From Gammaproteobacteria bacterium (GTDB taxonomy: Bacteria; Pseudomonadota; Gammaproteobacteria; Pseudomonadales; Azotimanducaceae_A), in the NCBI GenBank assembly GCA_026713405.1, contig JAPOON010000734.1:1-14985 (forward strand): a stretch of DNA of 14,985 bases. The letters run 5' to 3'. Shown here in pieces: positions 1 to 7,687 of this stretch. Position numbers and translations under genes: made by a program. Every line of letters begins with the position of its first letter. Position 1 is the stretch's first letter. Under the pieces are notes generated by a model that saw nothing but the letters and a program-made list of their open reading frames with translations, searched no databases and was not told the origin of the DNA.

Positions 1-1009
1 GGAACAGGCCGAAATTGTCCGAGGATGCGCCGAAGGCGATATTCGGAAAGACCGTCTGGAACGGGCTCTCGGTGAGTTCCTCGTCGGTGAGGAACTCGTA
101 GTGGTGGTAGCCCTTGTCCTTCCACAGCCTCCGTTTTGCGGCTTTCAGGTCGCGCCAGCCGTGCAGGGCTTTGCTTTCGTAGTCGGGGTAGCTGTCCGGG
201 TCCAGGCCCCAGCGGCGCAATTCGTTGTCCCACCACTCGTTTTTGCCGCCCTCCGGCACATCGCGCAGGGACGGGCGGCCCATCTGGATGATGCGGGCGT
301 GGCCCATGGGGAACATCTCGTAGCGGGAGGTGAAATGATCCTGATCGATGATCGGCGGCACCTGGGGATGGGCGGTGCGGGTGTGGTACGACTCGTTGAA
401 GTTGTCGGACCAGAATTTCCAGTTGCAGTCCAGCGCCACCCGGATCCAGCGGGCGCGCACCGTCTTCTCGAACTGGAAGTTGCGGTAGACATCGGGCAGC
501 GGCGCCAGGGAGTCCATGAGCTCCGGGGCTTCGTCATCCATGGTGTACCAGACCAGGCCCGCCCAGGTCGCCACGCGCACCTCGACGAGCTTCAGCTTGC
601 CCACCGGGTCGCCGTGGATGAAGTCGCCCCGGTCGGGGCAGTCCTGGAGGACGCCGTCGAGTCCCCAGCGCCAGCCGTGGTAAGGGCAGTGGAAGCAGTC
701 CTGGGCGCCGTCGGACCAGACCAGGCGCTGGGCCCGGTGCCCGCAGGCGTTGTAAAAGCCCTTGAGCGAGTTGTCGGCCTGCATGACGATGATGACCGAC
801 TCGTGCATGAAGTCGTGCACGATGTAGTCGCCGGGTTCCTGGAGCTGTTTGACCCGTCCGGCGATGTGCCAGATCCTGGTCCAGAGCCGGTCCCATTCCC
901 GCTGCATGAACTCGCGGCTGTAGTAGCGGTCCTGGGTGATTGGATCGCCGCGGACGTTCGAAGGATCCTTGCCGTCCATGGCCAGCGGATGCCTGACGAA
1001 TTCATTCAT
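1..1009 (-). CDS. Rieske-type aromatic ring-hydroxylating oxygenase, alpha subunit (partial, runs off left edge)
   Basis: The frame reads without a stop from ATG at 1009 down to base 1, giving about 336 N-terminal residues; the C-terminus lies outside the window. A Rieske [2Fe-2S] centre is visible as C89-x-H91, then 16 residues, then C108-x2-H111 (CPYHGW). A mononuclear iron site follows as NESYHTRTAH, residues 205-214, with H209 and H214 and an acidic residue (E206 or D202) as ligands. This is the layout of oxygenase components that hydroxylate or demethylate aromatic or other substrates with electrons from a reductase; no reductase or ferredoxin gene is visible here. The substrate cannot be told. 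The start is supported by a purine-rich stretch (AGGGAACGGGG) just upstream and by a possible promoter at 1043-1071. It is divergent from an LLM-family oxidoreductase gene. The family call is firm, the substrate class unknown. Confidence 0.9.
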   Translation of the reverse strand, partial: MNEFVRHPLAMDGKDPSNVRGDPITQDRYYSREFMQREWDRLWTRIWHIAGRVKQLQEPGDYIVHDFMHESVIIVMQADNSLKGFYNACGHRAQRLVWSDGAQDCFHCPYHGWRWGLDGVLQDCPDRGDFIHGDPVGKLKLVEVRVATWAGLVWYTMDDEAPELMDSLAPLPDVYRNFQFEKTVRARWIRVALDCNWKFWSDNFNESYHTRTAHPQVPPIIDQDHFTSRYEMFPMGHARIIQMGRPSLRDVPEGGKNEWWDNELRRWGLDPDSYPDYESKALHGWRDLKAAKRRLWKDKGYHHYEFLTDEELTESPFQTVFPNIAFGASSDNFGLF

Positions 1010-1042
1010 GGTAAAACCCCGTTCCCTGTTCGGCCCCGGCCA

Positions 1043-1071
1043 ACTTTAGCAGCGGCATATCCCATTGTCGC
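1043..1071 (-). promoter_or_regulatory. Candidate sigma-70 promoter for the Rieske oxygenase gene
   Basis: On the minus strand there is a GCGACA hexamer (1066-1071, 4/6 match to TTGACA), a 17-bp spacer, and TAAAGT (1043-1048, 4/6 match to TATAAT) preceded by TGC, an extended -10 element. Transcription would start near 1036, about 27 nt before the ATG at 1009. This is a match by eye; in high-GC DNA such matches occur by chance. I saw no convincing promoter for the divergent gene in the same 140-bp gap. Confidence 0.35.
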
Positions 1072-1149
1072 CCTTGCCGATGCGCGTGAATCCGCGGCAA
1101 TGGAGAACCGGGCGGCCGCAAGCAGGGGCATCCTCAACAGGAGCGAACG

Positions 1150-2121
1150 ATGCCGAACCGGAGACCGTTTCGATTTTCATGGCAGGCCTTCGATGCCGGG
1201 TCCGCCGCCGAGTGGCGCGGCAAGGCCCGGGCGGCGGAGGCTCAAGGGTTTTCCGCTTTCCACCTGGCCGATCACTATCTCGGGCCGGGCCCGGCCGCCG
1301 ATGCCAGTCATCCGCCGCAGGTCCTGGCCGCGGTGCCGGCCATGGCCATGGCGGCGGAGGCGACCTCGACGCTGAAGGTCGGGTGCCGGGTGTTCTGTTG
1401 CAGCTACCGTCCCGCCGCCGTGCTGGTCAAGGAAGCCATGACCATCGACTTCCTCTCGGAGGGCCGGCTCGAATTGGGCCTGGGGGCAGGGTGGATCGAG
1501 GGCGAGTACAACGCCATCGGCGTGCCGTACGACGACATCGGCCGCCGCATCGACCGGCTGGAAGAAACCATCGCCATCGCCAAGGCGCACCGTGCGGGCG
1601 GCACGATGAACATCGACGGCGGGCAGGCTCGGGCGGTGGGTTTCGAAGGCGCGCCGCGGCCCGTGGGCGAAGTGCCCCTCATGATCGGCGGCGGCTCGCC
1701 CCGGGTTCTCAAGCTGGCAGGCCGGGAGGCCGATATCGCCAGCATCAACTTCAACAACCGTGCCGGCCGGATGGACAGGCCCAACGTCGTCACCTATTCC
1801 ACCGCCGCGGGCACCGCGGACAAGGTTCGCTGGATCAGGGAAGGCGCCGGGGAACGCTTTGAGCATATCGAACTGGAGATCGGCATCTACTTCGCCGCCG
1901 TCACCGACCGGCAGAAAAAGACGGCCGAAGCGATGGGGCGTGAACTGGGGATGGATGTGGATACCGTGCTCGGGTTTCCCCACGCGCTGATAGGCTCCGT
2001 CGATTACATCTGCGAGGAACTGGAGCGCCGCCGGGAACTCTACGGCTTCAGTTACGTCAGCATTCTCGACCGCTGCGTCGACGGCTTCGCGCCCGTCGTC
2101 GCCCGGTTGTCGGGAAACTAG
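1150..2121 (+). CDS. LLM-class (luciferase-like) flavin/F420-dependent oxidoreductase
   Basis: The 323-residue product resembles luciferase-like TIM-barrel oxidoreductases, close to the group annotated as 'probable F420-dependent, MSMEG_2516 family'. Seen in the sequence: an RPFRFSWQ start (residues 5-12), FHLADHY (37-43), the core segment SEGRLELGLGAGW (103-115), and PLMIGGGSPRVLKLA (176-190), typical of the cofactor-binding part of the barrel. Members use reduced FMN or F420 to oxidise or reduce small organic substrates; which cofactor applies here cannot be decided from sequence. The ATG at 1150 has AGGAG at 1139-1143, 6 nt upstream. It is divergent from a Rieske oxygenase gene, which suggests but does not prove a role in breakdown of an aromatic or xenobiotic compound. 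The next gene downstream starts 67 nt later and is functionally unrelated. Confidence 0.82.
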   Translation: MPNRRPFRFSWQAFDAGSAAEWRGKARAAEAQGFSAFHLADHYLGPGPAADASHPPQVLAAVPAMAMAAEATSTLKVGCRVFCCSYRPAAVLVKEAMTIDFLSEGRLELGLGAGWIEGEYNAIGVPYDDIGRRIDRLEETIAIAKAHRAGGTMNIDGGQARAVGFEGAPRPVGEVPLMIGGGSPRVLKLAGREADIASINFNNRAGRMDRPNVVTYSTAAGTADKVRWIREGAGERFEHIELEIGIYFAAVTDRQKKTAEAMGRELGMDVDTVLGFPHALIGSVDYICEELERRRELYGFSYVSILDRCVDGFAPVVARLSGN

Positions 2122-2188
2122 GCGGCAGGGACGCAATCGGTCTATAGTCGGGCAAACCAACAAAATCAGGCTGGGAGGCACCAAGGAC

Positions 2189-4222
2189 GTGGCATACAGC
2201 ACCGAACAGATCCGTAACATCGCCCTGGTGGGACACAGCGGCGCCGGCAAGACCGAACTCTCGGATGCCCTGCTGCACGGCGCCGGAAAGATTCCGCACA
2301 AGGGCTCCATTGACGCCGGAACCACGGTGTCCGACTCCGACCCCCGGGAAAAGGAAATCAGGCACTCGCTGAAGACCGGGTTCTGTCATTTCGACCACGA
2401 CGGCGTGCACGTCAACCTGCTCGACACGCCGGGTCATCCCGATTTCATCGGCCGGGCCCTGGCGGTCCTGCCGGCCGTGGAAACCGCCGCCGTCGTCGTG
2501 AACGCCGCGACCGGTGTCGAGACCATGACGCAACGAACCATGGATGCAGCCGCCGAGCGCCACCTGTGCCGCATGGTGGTGGTCAACCGGATCGATGCGG
2601 AAGACGTTGATGTCGCCTCGGTGCTCGAACAGGTTCAGAGCGCGTTCGGCACGGAATGCCTGCCGGTAAACCTGCCCGCCGGCAACGGGGCGAAGGTGGT
2701 CGACGTTTTCTTTCATGGCGACGGCGGGGAGACCGATCTCGGCGCGGTGGAAGACGCGCACGAGCAGATTGTCGACCAGGTGGTCGAAATGGACGACGAC
2801 CTGATGGAGACCTACCTCGAAGAGGGCGAGATCGCCCCGGAACGGTTGCACGATGCCTTCGAGCTGGCGTTGCGCGACGGCCACCTGGTGCCGGTCTGTT
2901 TCGTGTCCGCCGCCACCGGCACCGGCATTCCGGAACTCCTCGACGTGATAGCCAGGCTGATGCCGTCCCCCACCGAGGGCAACCCGCCTGCATTCGTGAC
3001 CGGCGCCGGTGCGGAGCCCGTGCAACTCACGCCCGATGCGGATGCCCATGCGGTGGCGCATGTGGTCAAGGTGGATATCGACCCCTTCCGCGGCCGCATG
3101 GCGGCGCTCAGGGTTCACCAGGGAACGCTCAGGCGCGGCCGGCAGATCTTCGTCGGCGATGCGCGCAAGCCGCTGAAGATCAGCCATCTGCTCAAGCTGA
3201 ACGGCGTGGATCACACGGAAGTGGAGGCGGCGACCTGCGGGGATATCTGCGCCATTCCGCGGGCTGAAGAGGTGTTCTTCAACGCGGTTCTGCATGACGC
3301 CCACGACGAGGACGACACCCGTCTCGAGTCCACGGCGCTGCCGGAGCCGATGTACGGCCGGGCGATCAGCGCGGAATCCGATGCCCAGGCACAGAAGGCG
3401 AACGAGGCCCTTTCGGCGCTTTGCGCGGAAGACCCGACGTTGCGCCTCGATCACATACCGGCGATGAACGAGACGGTACTGTTCGGCATCGGCGAACTGC
3501 ATCTGCGCAATGCACTCGACGAGGTAGAGGAGAAGTACGGCGTCAAGGTGGCCACGGCGTTGCCGTCCATCGCCTACCGGGAAACCGTCACCGCCAAGGC
3601 CGAGGGCCACCACCGGCACAAGAAGCAGACCGGCGGCGCGGGCCAGTTCGGCGAGGTGTTCCTGCGTATCGAGCCCCTGCCCCGTGGCGGCGGTTTCGAG
3701 TTCGTCGACAAGGTGGTGGGCGGCGTGATTCCGTCGCAGTTCATACCGGCCGTGGAGAAAGGGGTGCGCGAGGTGCTGCTCGAGGGAGCGGTCTCCGGCC
3801 ACCCGCTGCAGGACGTGCGGGTCATCGTCTACGACGGCAAGCATCACTCGGTTGACTCCAAGGAGATCGCCTTTGTCCAGGCCGGCAAGCGGGCGTTCCA
3901 GAACGCGGTCCAGAGCGCCACGCCCATCGTCATGGAGCCGGTGGTCGACGTCAGCGTGTCGGTTCCGGAACAATGCATGGGGGATGTGGCGGGGGACCTG
4001 TCCGGCATGCGCGGCTCGGTGAAGGGCACCAATGTGCTGCCCGGCGGGCGCCTGGAGGTGCTCGGCCAGGCGCCGCAGAAAGAGGTGCAGGACTATCACT
4101 CCCGCCTGAACTCGCTTTCCGGCGGCGAGGGCAGTTTCACCATGACGTTCAGCCACTATGCGCAGGTACCGGCGCTCGATCAGCAGGAACTCGTGAAGGC
4201 GTATCGGCACGACGGCGAATAG
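2189..4222 (+). CDS. Elongation factor G-like GTPase (EF-G2 type)
   Basis: The 677-residue protein has the full five-domain EF-G plan: G domain (about 1-270), domain II (about 285-375), domain III, domain IV with KKQTGGAGQFGEV near residue 478, and a C-terminal domain V. GTPase motifs are G1 GHSGAGKT (15-22), G3 DTPGH (79-83, with the catalytic-type His83) and G4 NRID (133-136), where Arg replaces the usual Lys of NKxD. The segment GTTVSDSDPREKE (44-56) is the switch-I form of EF-G-like paralogues (EF-G2), not of the housekeeping translocase, and the protein is slightly shorter than canonical EF-G. Its role is therefore uncertain: a translation accessory GTPase is likely. The start is GTG at 2189, with GGGAGG at 2173-2178. 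It lies directly upstream of prfB, possibly separated by a terminator. Confidence 0.87.
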   Translation: MAYSTEQIRNIALVGHSGAGKTELSDALLHGAGKIPHKGSIDAGTTVSDSDPREKEIRHSLKTGFCHFDHDGVHVNLLDTPGHPDFIGRALAVLPAVETAAVVVNAATGVETMTQRTMDAAAERHLCRMVVVNRIDAEDVDVASVLEQVQSAFGTECLPVNLPAGNGAKVVDVFFHGDGGETDLGAVEDAHEQIVDQVVEMDDDLMETYLEEGEIAPERLHDAFELALRDGHLVPVCFVSAATGTGIPELLDVIARLMPSPTEGNPPAFVTGAGAEPVQLTPDADAHAVAHVVKVDIDPFRGRMAALRVHQGTLRRGRQIFVGDARKPLKISHLLKLNGVDHTEVEAATCGDICAIPRAEEVFFNAVLHDAHDEDDTRLESTALPEPMYGRAISAESDAQAQKANEALSALCAEDPTLRLDHIPAMNETVLFGIGELHLRNALDEVEEKYGVKVATALPSIAYRETVTAKAEGHHRHKKQTGGAGQFGEVFLRIEPLPRGGGFEFVDKVVGGVIPSQFIPAVEKGVREVLLEGAVSGHPLQDVRVIVYDGKHHSVDSKEIAFVQAGKRAFQNAVQSATPIVMEPVVDVSVSVPEQCMGDVAGDLSGMRGSVKGTNVLPGGRLEVLGQAPQKEVQDYHSRLNSLSGGEGSFTMTFSHYAQVPALDQQELVKAYRHDGE

Positions 4223-4247
4223 GTGAATTGGCCGACCTGAGTCCGGT

Positions 4248-4288
4248 CGCGCAAGTTCAGCCAAAGGGCGTTACACTTGCGCGCTTTT
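4248..4288 (+). terminator. Stem-loop with short T-run between EF-G-like gene and prfB (terminator or attenuator)
   Basis: A perfect 8-bp inverted repeat, CGCGCAAG (4248-4255) and CTTGCGCG (4276-4283), encloses a 20-nt loop that can form a small inner GCC/GGC stem. It is followed by C and four Ts (4285-4288). It starts 25 nt after the EF-G-like stop codon and ends 23 nt before the prfB start. That fits an intrinsic terminator of the EF-G-like transcript or an attenuator-like leader for prfB. The T-run is short and the loop long, so termination may be weak. Confidence 0.45.
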
Positions 4289-4311
4289 GGACGGCCCCGG
4301 CCGGTTTCTAC

Positions 4312-5410
4312 ATGGCGGAAATCACTTCCATTCGGGAACGCATCAGGCAACTGACGGAGCGCACGGAAGCGCTGAGGGGGTATCTTTGACTTCGATGCGC
4401 GTCGTACGCGGCTCGAAGAAGTCGAGCGCGCCCTAGCTGACCCGAACCTCTGGGACGATCCGGACAAGGCGCGGCAACTGTCGACAGAGCGCGCCCGGCT
4501 CGAGGAAACCGTGGCGGCCCTCGGCCCCCTGCCGGAAAGCCTGTCGGAATACAGTGAACTGCTGGAAATGGCGGCGGACGAGGGCGACCAGGACGACCTC
4601 GACGAGATCGACGCCGAACTCGACCCGCTCGAGAAACAGATCGGCGAACTGGAGTTCCGGCGCATGTTCCGGGGCGAGCGCGACTCGTCCAACGCCTTCG
4701 TCGACATCCAGGCCGGCTCCGGCGGCACGGAGGCCCAGGACTGGGCGGACATGCTCCTGCGCATGTACCTGCGCTGGGGCGAGACGCGAAACTTCGACAC
4801 GCAGATCGTGGAACTTTCCCCGGGAGAGGTTGCGGGCATCAAGAGCGCGACGGTGCAGGTCAGCGGCAGCTATGCCTTCGGCTGGCTGCGCACCGAGACG
4901 GGGGTACACCGGCTGGTGCGCAAGTCGCCGTTCGATTCGGGCAATCGCCGGCATACCTCGTTCGCCTCGGTTTTCGTATCGCCCGAGGTCGAGGACGACA
5001 TCGACATCGAGATCAACCCCGCCGATGTGCGGGTGGACACCTACCGGGCGAGCGGCGCGGGTGGCCAGCACGTGAATACCACCGACTCTGCCATCCGGCT
5101 TACCCACCTGCCCACCAATACGGTTGTGCAGTGCCAGAGCGAGCGATCCCAGCACCAGAACCGGGACAACGCCTACAAGCAACTGCGGGCGAAGCTCTAT
5201 GAGCTCGAGATGCAGGAGCGGCGCGCGGAACAGGCGGCCATCGAGGAACAGAAGGCGGATATCGGCTGGGGCAGCCAGATACGCTCCTATGTGCTCGACC
5301 AGTCCCGGGTCAAGGATCTGAGGACCAGCGTGGAGCGCTCGGACCCAACGGCCGTACTGAACGGCGACATCGACGGTTTCATGGAAGCGAGCCTGAAAGC
5401 GGGATTCTGA
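4312..5410 (+). CDS. prfB: Peptide chain release factor 2 (RF2), with programmed +1 frameshift
   Basis: RF2 reads UAA and UGA stop codons in the ribosome and triggers peptide release. The gene is in two frames: 4312-4386 encodes 25 residues ending in ALRGYL, an in-frame TGA follows at 4387-4389, and a +1 shift gives GAC at 4388 and continues to the stop at 5408-5410. The joined product is 365 residues, the same as E. coli RF2. The stop-codon recognition tripeptide SPF falls at residues 205-207 and the catalytic GGQ at 250-252, the E. coli positions. The C-terminal portion ([25 protein letters not shown]) is also closely conserved. The Shine-Dalgarno region before ATG 4312 is weak. lysS begins 2 nt after the stop, the arrangement seen in E. 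coli. The split is regulatory, not a broken gene. Confidence 0.97.
4375..4390 (+). promoter_or_regulatory. prfB: RF2 autoregulatory +1 frameshift site
   Basis: The element reads AGGGGGTATCTTTGAC: an internal Shine-Dalgarno-like AGGGGG (4375-4380), three nucleotides, the slippery CTT codon (4384-4386) and the UGA stop followed by C (4387-4390). It matches the classical prfB frameshift window, including the weak UGA-C context. When RF2 is scarce the ribosome pauses at UGA and slips by +1, making full-length RF2; when RF2 is plentiful it terminates after 25 residues. Confidence 0.97.
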
Positions 5411-5412
5411 CG

Positions 5413-6975
5413 ATGAGCGACAAGCGCAACGTCATCGAGAGCCGCCGCGCCAAGCACCGGCGATGGCTGGCCGCGGGCGGTTCCTATGCCAACGGCTTCC
5501 GCCGCGAGGCGGAGGCGCGGACGCTGCAGGCCGACTTCGCGGATCGCGACCAGGCCGCCCTGGAAGCGCAGCCGGAGCTCACCGCGGTGGCCGGCCGGGT
5601 CATGCTGCGCCGGGTGATGGGCAAGGCCAGCTTCGTGACGCTGCAGGACGTGAGCGGCCGCATACAGTGCTACCTCACCCGGGACGACCTCGGCGCCGAG
5701 GCTTACGACGAGGTCAAGTCGCTGTGGGATATCGGCGACATCGTCGGGGTGCGCGGCCGGCTCATGCGCACCAACCGGGGTGAACTGACGGTGCGTGCGT
5801 CGGAGGCGACGCTGCTCAACAAGACGCTCAGGGCGTTGCCGGAAAAGTTCCACGGCCTCACCGACCAGGAAACCCGGTACCGCCAGCGCTACGTCGATCT
5901 CATCGTCAACGAGGATTCGCGACGGGTATTCGAGGTTCGCTCCCGGGTGGTGCGGGAGATCCGCAACTTCTTTGAGGAACTGGGATTTCTCGAAGTGGAA
6001 ACCCCAATGATGCACTCGATTCCGGGCGGCGCCCTGGCGCGGCCCTTCATCACGCATCACAACAGCCTGGACATGGACCTGTATCTGCGCGTCGCCCCGG
6101 AGCTTTTCCTGAAGCGGCTCGTGGTCGGGGGCTTCGAGCGGGTCTTCGAGATCAACCGCAACTTCCGCAACGAGGGCCTGTCCACCCGGCACAATCCCGA
6201 GTTCACCATGCTCGAGTTCTACTGGGCTTATCGGGATTACCGCGAGTTGATGGATCTGACCGTCGAGATGCTGCGCCAAATCTGTGTCAATGTCATCGGC
6301 GGCACGGCGTTCAGCTATCAGGGTGAGGAGATCGATTTCGGCAGGGACTTCGCGGTGCTGTCCATGGCGGATTCGCTCATCCGGTATACGGACCTGACCG
6401 AGGTGCAACTCGCAGACAAAGATGCAATTCGGGAGATTCTCAAAAAGGAGTTGTTTTTGCGTGAGCTCCGGCCTGAGGAATTGGAGGACGCGGATGAGAT
6501 TGAGATAGGAGAAGCCGACTGGGGGCTGGGCAAGCTGCAGATGGAACTGTTCGAGGCCTGCGTCGAAAAGCGCCTGATCCAGCCCACCTTCATCACCCAC
6601 TATCCGGCCGAGGTCTCCCCGCTGTCCCGCCGCAACGATGCGGATCCCGGGGTGACCGACCGGTTCGAACTGTTCATCGCCGGGCGCGAGATCGCCAACG
6701 GCTTCAGCGAACTGAACGACCCGGATGACCAGGCCGGGCGCTTCCGCGAGCAGGCAGCCCGCGGCGACACGGGCGACCACGAAGCCATGCGCTTCGATGC
6801 GGACTACATCACCGCCCTGGAATACGGGCTGCCGCCGACCGCCGGCGAGGGCGTGGGAATCGACCGCCTGGTGATGCTGCTGACCGACTCCGCTTCGATC
6901 CGGGACGTGCTGCTGTTTCCCCTCCTGCGGCCGCAGACGGGTAGCGCCGGGAACCGCGAGGACGACCGTGGCTGA
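5413..6975 (+). CDS. lysS: Lysine--tRNA ligase, class II
   Basis: The enzyme activates lysine with ATP and charges tRNA-Lys in the cytoplasm. The 520-residue protein has an N-terminal OB-fold anticodon-binding domain (about 57-145, starting [16 protein letters not shown]) and a class II catalytic core: motif 1 around 185-200, motif 2 [20 protein letters not shown] (245-264) and motif 3 with GIDRLVMLL (482-490). [16 protein letters not shown] and [12 protein letters not shown] are also typical. It is about 15 residues longer than E. coli LysS; extra length lies near residues 330-368, just before WGLGKLQ, and that stretch is AT-richer than its surroundings (see findings). The ATG at 5413 lies 2 nt after the prfB stop, so translation is probably coupled. 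The last 8 nt overlap the start of ung. Confidence 0.96.
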   Translation: MSDKRNVIESRRAKHRRWLAAGGSYANGFRREAEARTLQADFADRDQAALEAQPELTAVAGRVMLRRVMGKASFVTLQDVSGRIQCYLTRDDLGAEAYDEVKSLWDIGDIVGVRGRLMRTNRGELTVRASEATLLNKTLRALPEKFHGLTDQETRYRQRYVDLIVNEDSRRVFEVRSRVVREIRNFFEELGFLEVETPMMHSIPGGALARPFITHHNSLDMDLYLRVAPELFLKRLVVGGFERVFEINRNFRNEGLSTRHNPEFTMLEFYWAYRDYRELMDLTVEMLRQICVNVIGGTAFSYQGEEIDFGRDFAVLSMADSLIRYTDLTEVQLADKDAIREILKKELFLRELRPEELEDADEIEIGEADWGLGKLQMELFEACVEKRLIQPTFITHYPAEVSPLSRRNDADPGVTDRFELFIAGREIANGFSELNDPDDQAGRFREQAARGDTGDHEAMRFDADYITALEYGLPPTAGEGVGIDRLVMLLTDSASIRDVLLFPLLRPQTGSAGNREDDRG

Positions 6976-7681
6976 AGGCAGTACCGTCCGTGATCGAGTC
7001 AGGCTGGAAGCGTCCTGGAAGGCGGCGCTGGTGGCCGAGTTCGAAAAGCCCTACATGCAACGGCTGCGGGAATTCCTGCAGCATGAGAAGCAGGCCCGCA
7101 AGGTAATCTACCCGCGCGGCGAGAACATCTTCCATGCCCTTGACCTCACGCCGCTGCCCGAGGTGAAGGTCGTGATCATCGGCCAGGATCCGTACCACGG
7201 GCCGCGCCAGGCGCACGGCCTGTGCTTCTCCGTGCAGCCGGGCGTATCCCTGCCGCCCTCGCTGGAGAACATATTCAAGGAAATCAACGACGACCTCGGC
7301 GCGGCCGGCATGCGCCTGGACGGCAGCCGGGGCTGCCTGGACGCCTGGGCCCGCCAGGGCGTGCTGCTGCTGAACGCCGTCTTGACGGTGGAGCGCGGCA
7401 GGGCCGCCTCCCACCAGGGCCAGGGCTGGGAAACCTTCACCGATGAGATCGTCAACGTCCTCAATACCGGGCGCGACGGGCTGGTGTTCATGCTGTGGGG
7501 GAGCTATGCCCAGCGCAAGGGAGACATCGTCGACCGCACGCGTCACTGCGTATTGACATCCCCCCACCCGTCGCCACTGTCGGCGCACCGCGGTTTTTTC
7601 GGATGCCGCCACTTCTCCCGTGCCAATGCTTACCTCGAGACCCGGGGGCTCGCCCCGATCGACTGGTTCGACGTAGGATAA
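6968..7681 (+). CDS. ung: Uracil-DNA glycosylase, family 1
   Basis: Ung removes uracil from DNA, starting base-excision repair. The 237-residue product carries the water-activating motif GQDPYHGP (72-79, catalytic Asp74), [11 protein letters not shown] (82-92), [10 protein letters not shown] (133-142), [11 protein letters not shown] (172-182) and the minor-groove loop [13 protein letters not shown] (200-212, with His200). Length and motif order match E. coli Ung (229 residues). The start chosen is GTG at 6968, overlapping the lysS end by 8 nt; GAGGA at 6958-6962, 5 nt upstream, supports it. It sits between lysS and an acyl-CoA dehydrogenase gene that begins 6 nt after its stop, so it is probably co-transcribed with genes of unrelated function. 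Confidence 0.96.
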   Translation: MAEGSTVRDRVRLEASWKAALVAEFEKPYMQRLREFLQHEKQARKVIYPRGENIFHALDLTPLPEVKVVIIGQDPYHGPRQAHGLCFSVQPGVSLPPSLENIFKEINDDLGAAGMRLDGSRGCLDAWARQGVLLLNAVLTVERGRAASHQGQGWETFTDEIVNVLNTGRDGLVFMLWGSYAQRKGDIVDRTRHCVLTSPHPSPLSAHRGFFGCRHFSRANAYLETRGLAPIDWFDVG

Positions 7682-7687
7682 AGCGCC

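Noticed and set aside
2143..2148. TATAGT as a -10 box for the EF-G-like gene.
   Set aside because: No acceptable -35 hexamer lies 16-18 bp upstream and there is no extended -10 TGn, so it is not listed as a promoter.
2057..4264. A 735-codon open frame on the minus strand, antisense to the EF-G-like gene.
   Set aside because: Its translation has no recognisable motifs and is rich in His, Arg and Gly. The plus strand encodes a clear EF-G-like protein there. Long antisense frames are expected when codon third positions are mostly G or C.
4272..4277. TACACT as a -10 box for prfB.
   Set aside because: The sequence 17 bp upstream does not resemble TTGACA, and it lies in and beside the stem-loop, which explains the region better.
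4387..4389. In-frame TGA in prfB as evidence of a pseudogene or sequencing error.
   Set aside because: It sits in the complete programmed frameshift element of RF2, and the downstream frame restores a 365-residue protein with SPF and GGQ at the expected positions.
5287..6780. A 497-codon open frame on the minus strand opposite lysS.
   Set aside because: It is a mirror frame of a well-identified lysyl-tRNA synthetase and resembles no family I know.
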